Below are positions 44,964-56,462 of a stretch of 64,000 bases of DNA, one piece after another (position 1 is the stretch's first letter; the number at the start of each line of letters is the position of its first letter). The translations under genes and the position numbers were made by a program. The stretch covers positions 1,729,501 through 1,793,500 of the forward strand of contig NZ_CP087176.1 in the NCBI RefSeq assembly GCF_024748695.1. The letters run 5' to 3'. The DNA comes from Pseudomonas sp. B21-040. GTDB lineage: Bacteria > Pseudomonadota > Gammaproteobacteria > Pseudomonadales > Pseudomonadaceae. Under the pieces are notes generated by a model, which was not told the DNA's origin, searched no databases, and was given only the letters and a program-made list of their open reading frames with translations.

Positions 44964-45334
44964 AAAGCCAACGACCTGTAAACCTAGACCTAAGGACCAT
45001 CAAACTCCCCATCACCGGCGTTACGTCGTTTCTTCACCGTGTTTCCGGCATCATCCTCTTCCTGGGCCTTGGCTTCATGCTTTATGCATTGGGCAAATCC
45101 CTGGGTTCCGAGGAAGGTTTTGCCGAGGTGAAGGCATGCTTGACCAGCCCGCTGGCCAAGTTCGTAGCATGGGGCCTCCTGTCCGCTCTTCTGTATCACC
45201 TGGTAGCCGGTGTGCGCCACTTGATCATGGATATGGGCATCGGCGAGACGCTTGAAGGCGGCCGCCTGGGCTCGAAAATTATCATCGCCGTTTCCGTGGT
45301 GTTGATCGTTCTGGCAGGAGTTTGGATATGGTAA
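44960..45334 (+). CDS. sdhC: Succinate dehydrogenase cytochrome b556 subunit
   Basis: The 124-residue membrane anchor has three membrane segments, the family opening RPVNLDLRTIKLPITGV, the SFLHRVSGI segment and the heme-ligand region LLYHLVAGVRHLIMD. GTG 44960 is the nearest in-frame start; a TTG at 44927 would add 11 residues. The clear ribosome site fits neither well and points to GTG 44946 in another frame. With SdhD it binds heme b and ubiquinone. Confidence 0.9.
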   Translation: MKSQRPVNLDLRTIKLPITGVTSFLHRVSGIILFLGLGFMLYALGKSLGSEEGFAEVKACLTSPLAKFVAWGLLSALLYHLVAGVRHLIMDMGIGETLEGGRLGSKIIIAVSVVLIVLAGVWIW

Positions 45335-45696
45335 CCAGCGTTACGAACCTTTCGCGTTCGGGCCTCTATGACTGGATGGCACAACGTGTGTCTGCGGTTG
45401 TTCTCGCGGCTTATTTCATCTTCCTGATCGGATACCTCGCGGCGAATCCGGGCATTGGCTACGGCCAATGGCATGGCCTGTTCGCCCACAACGGGATGCG
45501 TATCTTCAGTCTGCTGGCCCTTGTGGCCCTGGGCGCTCACGCCTGGGTCGGCATGTGGACCATCGCGACCGACTACCTGACGCCAATGGCGCTGGGCAAG
45601 TCCGCGACTGCAGTACGTTTCCTTTTCCAGGCAGTATGCGGCGTTGCGATGTTCGCTTACTTCGTCTGGGGTGTGCAGATTCTCTGGGGTATCTGA
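45328..45696 (+). CDS. sdhD: Succinate dehydrogenase membrane anchor subunit
   Basis: The 122-residue protein has three membrane segments and SdhD motifs (LYDWMAQRVSAVVLAAYF; LLALVALGAHAWVGMWTIATDYL, with the heme-region His). It overlaps the sdhC stop by 7 bases. Confidence 0.95.
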   Translation: MVTSVTNLSRSGLYDWMAQRVSAVVLAAYFIFLIGYLAANPGIGYGQWHGLFAHNGMRIFSLLALVALGAHAWVGMWTIATDYLTPMALGKSATAVRFLFQAVCGVAMFAYFVWGVQILWGI

Positions 45697-45699
45697 TTC

Positions 45700-47472
45700 A
45701 TGGCTAACATTCCAACGATTTCTTTCGACGCCATCATCATTGGTGGTGGCGGTGCCGGCATGCGCGCTGCGCTGCAACTGGCGCAGGGCGGTCACAAGAC
45801 TGCCGTGATCACCAAGGTTTTCCCGACCCGTTCGCACACTGTATCTGCCCAGGGTGGCATCACCTGCGCCATCGCTTCGGCTGATCCGAACGATGACTGG
45901 CGCTGGCACATGTACGATACCGTCAAGGGTTCCGACTACATCGGTGACCAGGACGCTATCGAGTACATGTGTCAGGAAGGCCCGGCTGCCGTTTACGAGC
46001 TGGACCACATGGGCATGCCATTCTCGCGTACCGAGCAAGGTCGTATCTACCAGCGTCCATTCGGCGGTCAGTCGAAGGATTACGGTAAAGGCGGGCAGGC
46101 TGCTCGTACTTGCGCTGCGTCCGACCGTACCGGTCACGCGCTGCTGCACACCCTTTATCAGGGCAACCTGAAAGCCGGTACCGTGTTCCTGAACGAGTAC
46201 TACGCTGTCGATCTGGTGAAGAACGGCGAAGGCGAGTTCGTCGGCGTGATCGCCATCTGCATCGAAACCGGCGAAACCACCTACATCCGTGCCAAGGCCA
46301 CCGTACTGGCTACCGGCGGTGCAGGTCGTATCTACGCGTCCACCACCAACGCCCTGATCAACACCGGTGACGGCGTCGGCATGGCTCTGCGTGCTGGCGT
46401 GCCGGTACAAGACATTGAAATGTGGCAGTTCCACCCGACCGGTATCGCCGGCGCTGGTGTACTGGTTACCGAGGGTTGCCGTGGTGAAGGTGGTTACCTG
46501 ATCAACAAGCACGGCGAGCGTTTCATGGAGCGTTATGCTCCGAACGCCAAAGACCTTGCAGGTCGTGACGTTGTTGCCCGTTCGATGGTTAAGGAAATCA
46601 TCGCTGGTAACGGCTGCGGCCCGAATGGCGACCACGTAATGCTCAAACTCGACCACTTGGGCGAGGAAGTGCTGCACAGCCGTCTGCCAGGCATCTGCGA
46701 ACTGTCCAAGACTTTTGCTCACGTTGACCCGGTTGTTGCTCCGGTTCCGGTTGTTCCGACTTGCCACTATATGATGGGCGGCGTTCCGACCAACATTCAC
46801 GGTCAGGCAATCACCCAGAACGACGAAGGCGTCGACGAAATCATCCCTGGCCTGTTCGCAGTGGGTGAAGTGGCGTGCGTATCGGTTCACGGTGCCAACC
46901 GTCTGGGCGGCAACTCGTTGCTCGACCTGGTGGTATTCGGCCGCGCTGCCGGCCTGCACCTGGAAAAAGCACTGACCGACGGTATCGAATACGACGACGC
47001 CACCGACGCCGACATCAATGCGGCCCTGGCGCGTCTGTCTGCTCTGAACGAGCGTACCGAAGGCGAAGACGTGGCAACCCTGCGTCGCGAGCTGCAAAAC
47101 TGCATGCAGAACTACTTCGGTGTATTCCGTACTGGCGAATACATGCAGAAGGGTATTGCCCAGCTGGCTGACCTGCGCAAGCGCATCGCCAACGTCAAGA
47201 TCAACGATAAGTCGCAGGCGTTCAACACTGCACGTATCGAAGCTCTGGAGCTGCAGAACCTGCTGGAAGTGGCTGAAGCTACTGCCATCGCTGCCGAAGT
47301 ACGTAAAGAGTCCCGCGGTGCTCACGCCCGTGAAGACTTCGAAGACCGTGACGACGAAAACTGGCTGTGCCACACCCTGTACTTCCCGGGTGACAAGCGC
47401 GTGACCAAGCGTGCTGTGAACTTCTCGCCGAAGACTGTTCCGACTTTTGAACCTAAGATTCGGACTTATTAA
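45700..47472 (+). CDS. sdhA: Succinate dehydrogenase flavoprotein subunit
   Basis: The 590-residue subunit shows the FAD-binding [11 protein letters not shown] motif (about 13-23), the covalent flavin His in [11 protein letters not shown], the fumarate reductase/SDH active-site region ([21 protein letters not shown]) and the C-terminal LRKRIANVK domain. It oxidises succinate to fumarate on the cytoplasmic face and passes electrons to SdhB. Confidence 0.98.
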   Translation: MANIPTISFDAIIIGGGGAGMRAALQLAQGGHKTAVITKVFPTRSHTVSAQGGITCAIASADPNDDWRWHMYDTVKGSDYIGDQDAIEYMCQEGPAAVYELDHMGMPFSRTEQGRIYQRPFGGQSKDYGKGGQAARTCAASDRTGHALLHTLYQGNLKAGTVFLNEYYAVDLVKNGEGEFVGVIAICIETGETTYIRAKATVLATGGAGRIYASTTNALINTGDGVGMALRAGVPVQDIEMWQFHPTGIAGAGVLVTEGCRGEGGYLINKHGERFMERYAPNAKDLAGRDVVARSMVKEIIAGNGCGPNGDHVMLKLDHLGEEVLHSRLPGICELSKTFAHVDPVVAPVPVVPTCHYMMGGVPTNIHGQAITQNDEGVDEIIPGLFAVGEVACVSVHGANRLGGNSLLDLVVFGRAAGLHLEKALTDGIEYDDATDADINAALARLSALNERTEGEDVATLRRELQNCMQNYFGVFRTGEYMQKGIAQLADLRKRIANVKINDKSQAFNTARIEALELQNLLEVAEATAIAAEVRKESRGAHAREDFEDRDDENWLCHTLYFPGDKRVTKRAVNFSPKTVPTFEPKIRTY

Positions 47473-47483
47473 GGGTGGCCGCC

Positions 47484-48188
47484 ATGTTGAAAGTCAGCGT
47501 TTATCGTTACAACCCTGATCAGGACGCCGCGCCGTTCATGCAGGAATTCTCGGTCGATACCGGTGGTAAAGACCTGATGGTGCTGGACGTGCTGGCCCTG
47601 ATCAAAGAGCAGGACGAAGGTTTCTCCTATCGTCGCTCTTGCCGTGAAGGTGTATGCGGTTCCGACGGCATGAACATCAACGGCAAAAACGGTCTGGCGT
47701 GCGTTACGCCGCTGTCCGCCGTCGTAAAAGGTAACAAGTTGATCGTTCGTCCTCTGCCAGGTTTGCCGGTTATCCGTGACCTGGTCGTCGATATGAGCAT
47801 CTTCTACAAGCAATACGAGAAGGTTAAGCCTTACCTGCAGAACGACACGCCGGCTCCGGCCATCGAGCGTCTGCAGTCCCCTGAAGAGCGTGAAAAGCTT
47901 GACGGTCTGTACGAGTGCATCCTGTGCGCTTGCTGCTCGACTTCTTGCCCGTCCTTCTGGTGGAACCCGGACAAGTTCCTGGGTCCAGCTGCTCTGCTGC
48001 AAGCTTATCGCTTCCTGGCAGACAGCCGCGACACCAAGACTTCCGAGCGTCTGGCTTCGCTGGATGACCCGTTCAGCGTATTCCGCTGCCGCGGGATCAT
48101 GAACTGCGTCAACGTTTGTCCGAAAGGCCTGAACCCGACTAAGGCCATCGGTCACATTCGTAACATGCTTCTGCAAAGCGGCGTGTGA
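47484..48188 (+). CDS. sdhB: Succinate dehydrogenase iron-sulfur subunit
   Basis: The 234-residue protein has the three expected cysteine clusters: the 2Fe-2S set (SCREGVCGSDGMNING...LAC), and CILCACCSTSCP with CRGIMNCVNVCPKG for the 4Fe-4S and 3Fe-4S centres. It relays electrons to the SdhCD quinone site. ATG 47484 follows a GGGTGG ribosome region; the frame opening at 47475 adds only three residues. Confidence 0.97.
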   Translation: MLKVSVYRYNPDQDAAPFMQEFSVDTGGKDLMVLDVLALIKEQDEGFSYRRSCREGVCGSDGMNINGKNGLACVTPLSAVVKGNKLIVRPLPGLPVIRDLVVDMSIFYKQYEKVKPYLQNDTPAPAIERLQSPEEREKLDGLYECILCACCSTSCPSFWWNPDKFLGPAALLQAYRFLADSRDTKTSERLASLDDPFSVFRCRGIMNCVNVCPKGLNPTKAIGHIRNMLLQSGV

Positions 48189-48228
48189 TTCAGCTGTTGT
48201 ACCCGTAAGACCGCTGTACCCGTAGATG

Positions 48229-48262
48229 CTACGGCGCAGGCTTCAACCGGCGCCGTAGTTTT
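48229..48262 (+). terminator. Hairpin between sdhB and sucA
   Basis: Nine-base arms CTACGGCGC/GCGCCGTAG with a 12-base loop and TTTT after. It could partly terminate transcripts or stabilise an sdh mRNA end inside the operon. The rest of the 262-base gap holds a second imperfect hairpin (about 48268-48294). Confidence 0.6.
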
Positions 48263-48450
48263 AACCTGAGCAGCAGCTCACAAAGCTGCAGCTCTTATTT
48301 TGAAGAAATGAGACAAGCAGGGGCATCCGGGCTGGTACCCGGACTATCAGCGTGATCCTAAGTGGCTTGTTTTGGTCGCTGCATTCGGACTTCTGCAAGT
48401 TTGCTCGGTGTCGACGCCGGTGGTGTTCCCCTAACCGAGGGTGACCAAGC

Positions 48451-51282
48451 ATGCAAGAAAGCGTGATGCAGCGCATGTGGAACAGCGCCTACCTGTCCGG
48501 TAGTAACGCTGCCTATGTGGAAGAGCTTTACGAGCTCTACCTGCACGACCCTAACGCTGTGCCAGAAGAGTGGCGCACCTACTTCCAGAAGTTGCCTGCT
48601 GACGGCAACACTGCCACCGATGTTTCGCACTCCACAATTCGCGATCATTTCGTCTTGCTGGCAAAGAACCAGCGCCGCGCCCAACCGGTTTCCGCCGGCA
48701 GCGTGAGCAGTGAGCACGAGAAGAAGCAAGTTGAAGTGCTGCGATTGATCCAGGCCTACCGTATGCGTGGCCACCAGGCAGCCCAGCTTGACCCGCTGGG
48801 GCTGTGGCAGCGTCCTGCACCTGCAGACCTGTCAATCAATCACTACGGCTTGACCAATGCCGATCTTGATACGACCTACCGTGCCGGCGACCTGTTCATC
48901 GGCAAAGAGGAGGCGAGCCTACGCGAAATTCACGAAGCGTTGCAGCAGACATATTGCCGCACCATCGGCGCTGAATTTACGCATATCACCGATTCCGAGC
49001 AGCGCCAGTGGTTCCAGCAGCGTCTGGAAAGCGTGCGCGGTCGTCCGACGTACTCCGCTGACATCAAGAGCCACTTGCTTGAGCGCGTGACCGCCGGCGA
49101 AGGCCTGGAAAAATACCTGGGCACCAAATACCCGGGTACCAAGCGTTTCGGTCTGGAAGGCGGCGAAAGCCTGATTCCGATGCTCGACGAACTGATCCAG
49201 CGTTCCGGCTCCTACGGCACCAAGGAAATCGTCATCGGCATGGCCCACCGTGGTCGTCTTAACGTGCTGGTCAACACCTTCGGCAAGAACCCGCGCGAGC
49301 TGTTCGACGAGTTCGAAGGCAAGAAGAAGGTCGAGCTAGGTTCTGGTGACGTTAAATATCACCAGGGCTTCTCGTCCAACGTGATGACCGCCGGCGGTGA
49401 AGTTCACCTGGCCATGGCGTTCAACCCGTCCCACCTGGAAATCGTTTCCCCGGTGGTCGAGGGGTCGGTTCGCGCCCGTCAGGACCGTCGTAACGATCCT
49501 ACCGGTGAAAAAGTCCTGCCGATCTCCATCCACGGTGACGCTGCGTTCGCAGGTCAAGGCGTGGTCATGGAAACGTTCCAGATGTCGCAGACCCGCGGTT
49601 TCAAAACCGGCGGTACCGTGCACATCGTGATCAACAACCAGGTCGGTTTCACCATCAGCAACCCGCTGGACTCGCGTTCCACCGAGTACGCGACTGACGT
49701 TGCGAAAATGATCCAGGCACCGATCCTCCATGTGAATGGTGATGATCCGGAAGCTGTATTGTTCGTGACCCAGCTGGCCATCGACTACCGCATGCAGTTC
49801 AAGCGTGACGTGGTGATCGACCTGGTCTGCTACCGTCGTCGCGGCCACAACGAGGCCGACGAACCAAGCGGCACCCAGCCGATCATGTATCAGCAGATCA
49901 CCAAACAGCGCACCACCCGTGAGCTGTATGCCGATCGCCTGACACAGAGCGGTGTGCTGGACGCAGAGCGTGTGCAGTCGAAAATCGACGAATACCGCAA
50001 CGCACTGGACAACGGTCTGCATGTTGTAAAAAGCCTGGTCAAAGAGCCGAACAAAGAGCTGTTCGTGGACTGGCGTCCGTACCTGGGCCATGCCTGGACT
50101 GCGCGTCACGACACTCGTTTCGACCTCAAGACCCTGCAGGAACTGTCCGCCAAGCTGCTGGAAATTCCAGAAGGTTTCGTGGTTCAGCGCCAGGTCGCAA
50201 AAATCTACGAAGACCGTCAGAAAATGCAAGCCGGCGGCCTGCCGATTAACTGGGGTTACGCCGAAACCATGGCGTACGCGACCCTGGCGTTCGAAGGTCA
50301 CCCGATTCGCATGACGGGTCAGGACATCGGTCGCGGTACGTTCTCGCACCGTCACGCTGTCTTGCACAACCAGAAAGACGCGGGTACCTACATCCCGTTG
50401 CAAAACCTGTACAACGGCCAGCCACGTTTCGACCTGTACGATTCGTTCCTGTCCGAAGAAGCCGTACTGGCGTTCGAATACGGTTACTCGACCACCACGC
50501 CTGATGCGCTGGTGATCTGGGAAGCCCAGTTCGGCGACTTCGCCAACGGTGCCCAGGTGGTTATCGACCAGTTCATCACCAGTGGCGAACACAAGTGGGG
50601 CCGTCTCTGCGGTCTGACCATGCTGTTGCCGCACGGTTACGAAGGTCAGGGTCCTGAGCACTCCTCGGCACGTCTGGAGCGTTACCTGCAATTGTGCGCC
50701 GAGCACAACATTCAGGTAGCCGTACCGACTACGCCGGCTCAGATCTATCACTTGCTGCGTCGCCAGGTCATTCGCCCGCTGCGCAAGCCATTGATCGTTC
50801 TGACTCCGAAGTCGCTGTTGCGCCACAAACTGGCCATCTCGACGCTGGAAGATCTGGCCGAAGGTTCGTTCCAGACCGTGATCCCGGAAATCGATGCTCA
50901 AGATCCGAAAAAGGTCGAGCGCATTGTTCTGTGTAGCGGCAAGGTCTACTACGACCTGTTGGAAAAACGCCGTGCCGAAGGTCGTGACGACATCGCCGTC
51001 GTGCGTATCGAGCAGCTGTACCCATTCCCTGAGGACGACTTGAAAGAAGTCCTGGCTCCTTACACCAACGCCAAACATGCCGTTTGGTGTCAGGAAGAGC
51101 CGATGAACCAGGGTGCCTGGTACTGCAGCCAACACCATTTGCGTCGCAGCATCAGTACCCTCAACAAGTCTCTCGTACTCGAGTACGCGGGCCGTGAGGC
51201 TTCTGCTGCACCGGCATGTGGTTATGCATCGATGCACGCCGAACAGCAGGAAAAACTGCTGCAAGACGCCTTTACTGTTTAA
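48451..51282 (+). CDS. sucA: 2-Oxoglutarate dehydrogenase E1
   Basis: The 943-residue ThDP enzyme is full length, with N-terminal LSGSNAAYVEELYELYLHDP (E2-binding helix), GMAHRGRLNVLVN, the ThDP/Mg2+ motif region HGDAAFAGQGVVMETFQM...INNQVGF, and C-terminal PLRKPLIVLTPKSLLRH. It decarboxylates 2-oxoglutarate and passes the succinyl group to SucB lipoamide. Confidence 0.98.
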   Translation: MQESVMQRMWNSAYLSGSNAAYVEELYELYLHDPNAVPEEWRTYFQKLPADGNTATDVSHSTIRDHFVLLAKNQRRAQPVSAGSVSSEHEKKQVEVLRLIQAYRMRGHQAAQLDPLGLWQRPAPADLSINHYGLTNADLDTTYRAGDLFIGKEEASLREIHEALQQTYCRTIGAEFTHITDSEQRQWFQQRLESVRGRPTYSADIKSHLLERVTAGEGLEKYLGTKYPGTKRFGLEGGESLIPMLDELIQRSGSYGTKEIVIGMAHRGRLNVLVNTFGKNPRELFDEFEGKKKVELGSGDVKYHQGFSSNVMTAGGEVHLAMAFNPSHLEIVSPVVEGSVRARQDRRNDPTGEKVLPISIHGDAAFAGQGVVMETFQMSQTRGFKTGGTVHIVINNQVGFTISNPLDSRSTEYATDVAKMIQAPILHVNGDDPEAVLFVTQLAIDYRMQFKRDVVIDLVCYRRRGHNEADEPSGTQPIMYQQITKQRTTRELYADRLTQSGVLDAERVQSKIDEYRNALDNGLHVVKSLVKEPNKELFVDWRPYLGHAWTARHDTRFDLKTLQELSAKLLEIPEGFVVQRQVAKIYEDRQKMQAGGLPINWGYAETMAYATLAFEGHPIRMTGQDIGRGTFSHRHAVLHNQKDAGTYIPLQNLYNGQPRFDLYDSFLSEEAVLAFEYGYSTTTPDALVIWEAQFGDFANGAQVVIDQFITSGEHKWGRLCGLTMLLPHGYEGQGPEHSSARLERYLQLCAEHNIQVAVPTTPAQIYHLLRRQVIRPLRKPLIVLTPKSLLRHKLAISTLEDLAEGSFQTVIPEIDAQDPKKVERIVLCSGKVYYDLLEKRRAEGRDDIAVVRIEQLYPFPEDDLKEVLAPYTNAKHAVWCQEEPMNQGAWYCSQHHLRRSISTLNKSLVLEYAGREASAAPACGYASMHAEQQEKLLQDAFTV

Positions 51283-51324
51283 CGCCTTCGCGCACCTGAA
51301 ACCGAATTTAAGGACTCACAGATA

Positions 51325-52542
51325 ATGGCTATCGAAATCAAAGCCCCCACTTTCCCGGAATCGGTTGCCGATGGCACCGTTGCCACGTGGCACAAGCAAC
51401 CGGGCGACGCCGTCAAGCGTGACGAACTGATCGTCGACATCGAAACCGACAAAGTCGTACTGGAAGTTCTGGCTACCGCTGATGGCGTGTTGGGCGCAAT
51501 CGTCAAGGGCGAGGGCGAGACCGTCCTGTCCGACGAAGTTCTGGGCTCCATCGTAGAAGGCGGCGCTGCAGCCGCTGCTCCTGCTGCCGCTCCGGCCGCT
51601 GCACAAGCGGCTGCTCCAGCTGCTGATGGCGAAGACGATCCTGTTGCTGCACCGGCTGCTCGCAAGCTGGCTGAAGAAAACGGCATCAACATCGCTTCCG
51701 TTGCCGGCACCGGCAAAGGCGGTCGTGTGACCAAGGAAGACGTAGTAGCCGCTGTCGCTGCCAAGAAAGCCGCTCCGGCTGCCGCGCCTGCCAAGGCTGC
51801 TGCCCCGGCTGCCGCTGCTCCTGTGTTCGCCGCCGGCGACCGCGTCGAGAAGCGCGTACCGATGACCCGCGTTCGCGCTACCGTGGCCAAGCGCCTGGTA
51901 GAAGCTCAGTCGAACATGGCGATGCTGACCACTTTCAACGAAGTCGACATGACTGAAGTCATGGCCCTGCGTTCGAAGTACAAGGACCTGTTCGAGAAGT
52001 CCCACAACGGCGTACGCCTGGGCTTCATGTCGTTCTTCGTCAAGGCCGCTACCGAAGCGCTGAAACGCTTCCCGGCTGTCAACGCGTCGATCGACGGTGG
52101 CGACATCGTTTACCACGGCTACGCCGACGTCGGTGTTGCTGTTTCCAGCGACCGTGGTCTGGTTGTACCGGTTCTGCGTAACGCCGAACTGATGAGCCTG
52201 GCTGAAATCGAAGGCGGCATCGCCACCTTCGGCAAGAAGGCTCGTGACGGCAAACTGTCGATGGACGAAATGACCGGCGGCACGTTCACCATCACCAACG
52301 GTGGTACCTTCGGTTCGATGATGTCGACCCCGATCGTCAACCCGCCGCAAGCGGCTATCCTGGGCATGCACAACATTCTGCAGCGCCCTATGGCGATCAA
52401 CGGTCAGGTCGTTATCCGTCCGATGATGTACCTGGCTCTGTCTTACGATCACCGTCTGATCGATGGCAAAGAAGCTGTGACCTTCCTGGTTACCATCAAG
52501 AACCTGCTGGAAGACCCGGCTCGTTTGTTGCTGGATATCTGA
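51325..52542 (+). CDS. sucB: 2-Oxoglutarate dehydrogenase E2 (dihydrolipoyl succinyltransferase)
   Basis: The 405-residue protein has a lipoyl domain with Lys43 in ETDKVVLE, an Ala/Pro linker (about 87-105), an E1/E3-binding domain (about 108-145), a second Ala-rich linker and a catalytic domain ending in [12 protein letters not shown] with the active-site His and Asp. The protein assembles as the core of the complex. Confidence 0.97.
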   Translation: MAIEIKAPTFPESVADGTVATWHKQPGDAVKRDELIVDIETDKVVLEVLATADGVLGAIVKGEGETVLSDEVLGSIVEGGAAAAAPAAAPAAAQAAAPAADGEDDPVAAPAARKLAEENGINIASVAGTGKGGRVTKEDVVAAVAAKKAAPAAAPAKAAAPAAAAPVFAAGDRVEKRVPMTRVRATVAKRLVEAQSNMAMLTTFNEVDMTEVMALRSKYKDLFEKSHNGVRLGFMSFFVKAATEALKRFPAVNASIDGGDIVYHGYADVGVAVSSDRGLVVPVLRNAELMSLAEIEGGIATFGKKARDGKLSMDEMTGGTFTITNGGTFGSMMSTPIVNPPQAAILGMHNILQRPMAINGQVVIRPMMYLALSYDHRLIDGKEAVTFLVTIKNLLEDPARLLLDI

Positions 52543-52641
52543 TAGAAGCGGCTGCAGGTTTCAAGGTCCAGGCTGCACGAAAGGGCAGTCTGGCTTGAGG
52601 CTTGCGGCTTCAAGCTTGCCGCAAAAAAGAGGATTTTTTGA

Positions 52642-54078
<1,437 letters not shown>

Positions 54079-54123
54079 GACAATAAGAAACCACGGCGGA
54101 ATGGCCCGTCGTGAGCCTTGCAT

Positions 54124-54198
54124 GCAAGACTCACCGCGGAATATCCGCTGGACGCAGTCTTGCGTAGCTGCACCGGATGCCCGGAAAGGCTACGCAAG
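54124..54198 (+). promoter_or_regulatory. Two overlapping, mutually exclusive hairpins before sucC
   Basis: Hairpin A joins GCAAGACT (54124-54131) with AGTCTTGC (54156-54163) and has an inner GCGGA/TCCGC stem. Hairpin B joins CTTGCGTAGC (54159-54168) with GCTACGCAAG (54189-54198) and has an inner CCGG/CCGG stem with a 4-base loop. They share 54159-54163, so only one can form at a time. No T run follows either. Confidence 0.5.
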
Positions 54199-54274
54199 CA
54201 GCAGTCACAGGTGGTGCGGCACTTGAATGAGTGCAGCACCGAATGCGCAGTACCTAACGAAGACGGTAATAAGC

Positions 54275-55441
54275 ATGAATCTTCACGAGTATCAGGGTAA
54301 GCAGCTGTTCGCTGAATACGGCCTGCCAGTTTCCACCGGTTATGCAGTAGACACCCCGGAAGCAGCAGCAGAAGCTTGCGACAAAATCGGCGGCACCGAG
54401 TGGGTTGTCAAAGCCCAGGTCCACGCTGGTGGTCGCGGTAAAGCGGGCGGCGTAAAGCTGGTTCGCAGCAAAGAAGACGCTAAGGCATTCGCACAGCAGT
54501 GGCTGGGCAAGCGTCTGGTGACTTACCAGACTGACGCCAATGGTCAGCCAGTCACCAAGATCCTGGTTGAATCGTGCACTGATATCGCTAAAGAGCTGTA
54601 CCTGGGCGCTGTCGTTGACCGTTCGAGCCGTCGTATCGTGTTCATGGCTTCCACCGAAGGTGGCGTGGACATCGAGAAAATCGCTCACGACACTCCAGAA
54701 AAAATTCTGAAAGCCACTATCGATCCACTGGTTGGCGCTCAGCCATTCCAGGGTCGCGAGCTGGCATTCCAGCTGGGTCTGGAAGGCAAGCAGGTTGCTC
54801 AGTTCGCCAAGATCTTCGTAGGTCTGGCCAAGCTGTTCAAGGATCACGACCTGGCTCTGCTGGAAGTGAACCCGCTGGTGATCAAGGCTGACGGCGATCT
54901 GCATTGCCTCGACGCCAAGATCAACATCGACGCCAACGCCATGTACCGTCAGCCTAAGCTGAAGACTTTCCACGATCCGTCGCAAGACGATCCGCGCGAA
55001 GCGCACGCTGCCAAGTTCGAACTGAACTACGTAGCACTGGAAGGCAACATCGGTTGCATGGTCAACGGTGCTGGCCTGGCCATGGGTACCATGGACATCG
55101 TCAACCTGCATGGCGGCAAACCAGCCAACTTCCTCGACGTGGGCGGCGGTGCTACCAAAGAACGCGTTACCGAAGCGTTCAAGATCATTCTGTCCGACAC
55201 TAACGTCGCTGCAGTATTGGTTAACATCTTCGGCGGCATCGTTCGTTGCGACATGATTGCCGAAGGCATCATCGGCGCTGTGAAAGAAGTCGGCGTGAAA
55301 ATCCCGGTTGTTGTTCGCCTTGAAGGCAACAACGCTGAGCTGGGCGCTAAAGTACTGGCAGAAAGCGGTTTGAACATCATCGCTGCTACCAGCCTGACCG
55401 ACGCTGCTCAACAAGTTGTTAAAGCTGCGGAGGGCAAATAA
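54275..55441 (+). CDS. sucC: Succinyl-CoA synthetase beta subunit
   Basis: The 388-residue ATP-grasp subunit begins with [12 protein letters not shown], the family start, and has the nucleotide-binding [18 protein letters not shown] and the C-terminal [13 protein letters not shown] and [16 protein letters not shown]. The frame opening at 54227 has no ribosome site. It overlaps the sucD ATG by one base. Confidence 0.97.
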   Translation: MNLHEYQGKQLFAEYGLPVSTGYAVDTPEAAAEACDKIGGTEWVVKAQVHAGGRGKAGGVKLVRSKEDAKAFAQQWLGKRLVTYQTDANGQPVTKILVESCTDIAKELYLGAVVDRSSRRIVFMASTEGGVDIEKIAHDTPEKILKATIDPLVGAQPFQGRELAFQLGLEGKQVAQFAKIFVGLAKLFKDHDLALLEVNPLVIKADGDLHCLDAKINIDANAMYRQPKLKTFHDPSQDDPREAHAAKFELNYVALEGNIGCMVNGAGLAMGTMDIVNLHGGKPANFLDVGGGATKERVTEAFKIILSDTNVAAVLVNIFGGIVRCDMIAEGIIGAVKEVGVKIPVVVRLEGNNAELGAKVLAESGLNIIAATSLTDAAQQVVKAAEGK

Positions 55442-56322
55442 TGAGCGTCCTGATCAATAAAGACACCAAAGTTATCTGCCAGGGTATTACCGGTTCGCAA
55501 GGTAGTTTCCACACCCAGCAAGCGCTCGAATACGGCACCAAGATGGTGGGTGGCGTAACTCCGGGTAAAGGCGGCACCGAGCACCTGGGTCTGCCAGTGT
55601 TCAACACCGTGAAAGATGCTGTAGCTGCCACTGGCGCCACCGCCAGCGTGATCTACGTTCCAGCTCCTTTCTGCAAGGACTCCATCCTGGAAGCAGCATT
55701 CGGCGGCATCAAGCTGATCGTTTGCATCACTGAAGGCATTCCTACCCTGGACATGCTGGATGCCAAGGTCAAGTGCGACGAGCTGGGTATCACCCTGATC
55801 GGCCCTAACTGCCCAGGCGTGATCACTCCAGGCGAATGCAAGATCGGCATCATGCCAGGTCACATTCACTTGCCAGGCAAGGTCGGTATCGTTTCCCGTT
55901 CCGGCACCCTGACCTACGAAGCTGTGAAGCAGACTACTGACGCCGGTTTCGGTCAGTCGACTTGCGTCGGCATCGGTGGTGACCCGATCCCGGGTTCGAA
56001 CTTCATCGACATCCTGAAGCTGTTCCAGGAAGACCCGAAGACCGAAGCGATCGTGATGATCGGCGAGATCGGCGGTTCGGCTGAAGAAGAAGCGGCTGCC
56101 TACATCAAGGCACACGTGACCAAGCCGGTTGTTTCCTACATCGCTGGTGTGACTGCCCCTGCGGGCAAGCGCATGGGCCATGCTGGCGCAATCATCTCTG
56201 GCGGCAAAGGCACTGCAGACGAGAAGTTTGCTGCCCTGGAAGACGCAGGCGTTAAAACCGTGCGTTCGCTGGCAGACATCGGCAAGGCTTTGTCCGAGCT
56301 GACCGGTTGGGCGATGAAGTAA
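55441..56322 (+). CDS. sucD: Succinyl-CoA synthetase alpha subunit
   Basis: The 293-residue subunit has the CoA-binding [18 protein letters not shown] and VTPGKGG segments and the phospho-His region [14 protein letters not shown]. Together with SucC it makes ATP or GTP from succinyl-CoA, closing the operon. Its downstream terminator is interrupted by an IS. Confidence 0.98.
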   Translation: MSVLINKDTKVICQGITGSQGSFHTQQALEYGTKMVGGVTPGKGGTEHLGLPVFNTVKDAVAATGATASVIYVPAPFCKDSILEAAFGGIKLIVCITEGIPTLDMLDAKVKCDELGITLIGPNCPGVITPGECKIGIMPGHIHLPGKVGIVSRSGTLTYEAVKQTTDAGFGQSTCVGIGGDPIPGSNFIDILKLFQEDPKTEAIVMIGEIGGSAEEEAAAYIKAHVTKPVVSYIAGVTAPAGKRMGHAGAIISGGKGTADEKFAALEDAGVKTVRSLADIGKALSELTGWAMK

Positions 56323-56350
56323 GCCTCGCGCTTAATTCACGCTTCACCAA

Positions 56351-56366
56351 ACAAAGGCCACCTTCG
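56351..56366 (+). terminator. Left half of the sucCD terminator hairpin, split by an IS
   Basis: The arm ACAAAGGCCACC (56351-56362) and the TTCG loop (56363-56366) match a complementary arm GGTGGCCTTTGT at 57966-57977. Joined without the IS they give a perfect 12-base-pair stem with TTCG loop and a T-rich end. Confidence 0.75.
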
Positions 56367-56400
56367 CAGACTGTGTGAAAACGCGCTGAAGGCCGGCCCA

Positions 56401-56436
56401 ACAAACGCCCCGACTTGTTCGGGGCGTTTGTTTTGG
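56401..56436. terminator. Terminator-like hairpin inside the IS
   Basis: Arms ACAAACGCCCCGA/TCGGGGCGTTTGT (13 base pairs) with a 5-base loop, lying between the IS end and the transposase stop. It would end transcripts from sucD (+) or the transposase (-), and so may replace the split sucCD terminator. Confidence 0.75.
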
Positions 56437-56462
56437 TGCGGGCGACAGGCGAAAAAAGCCTT

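Noticed and set aside
45196..47373. 725-codon minus-strand frame across sdhC/D/A
   Set aside because: Antisense shadow of sdhA with Val/Thr-rich low-information sequence and no ribosome site.
49336..51264. 642-codon minus-strand frame inside sucA
   Set aside because: Antisense shadow of sucA; no domain recognised.
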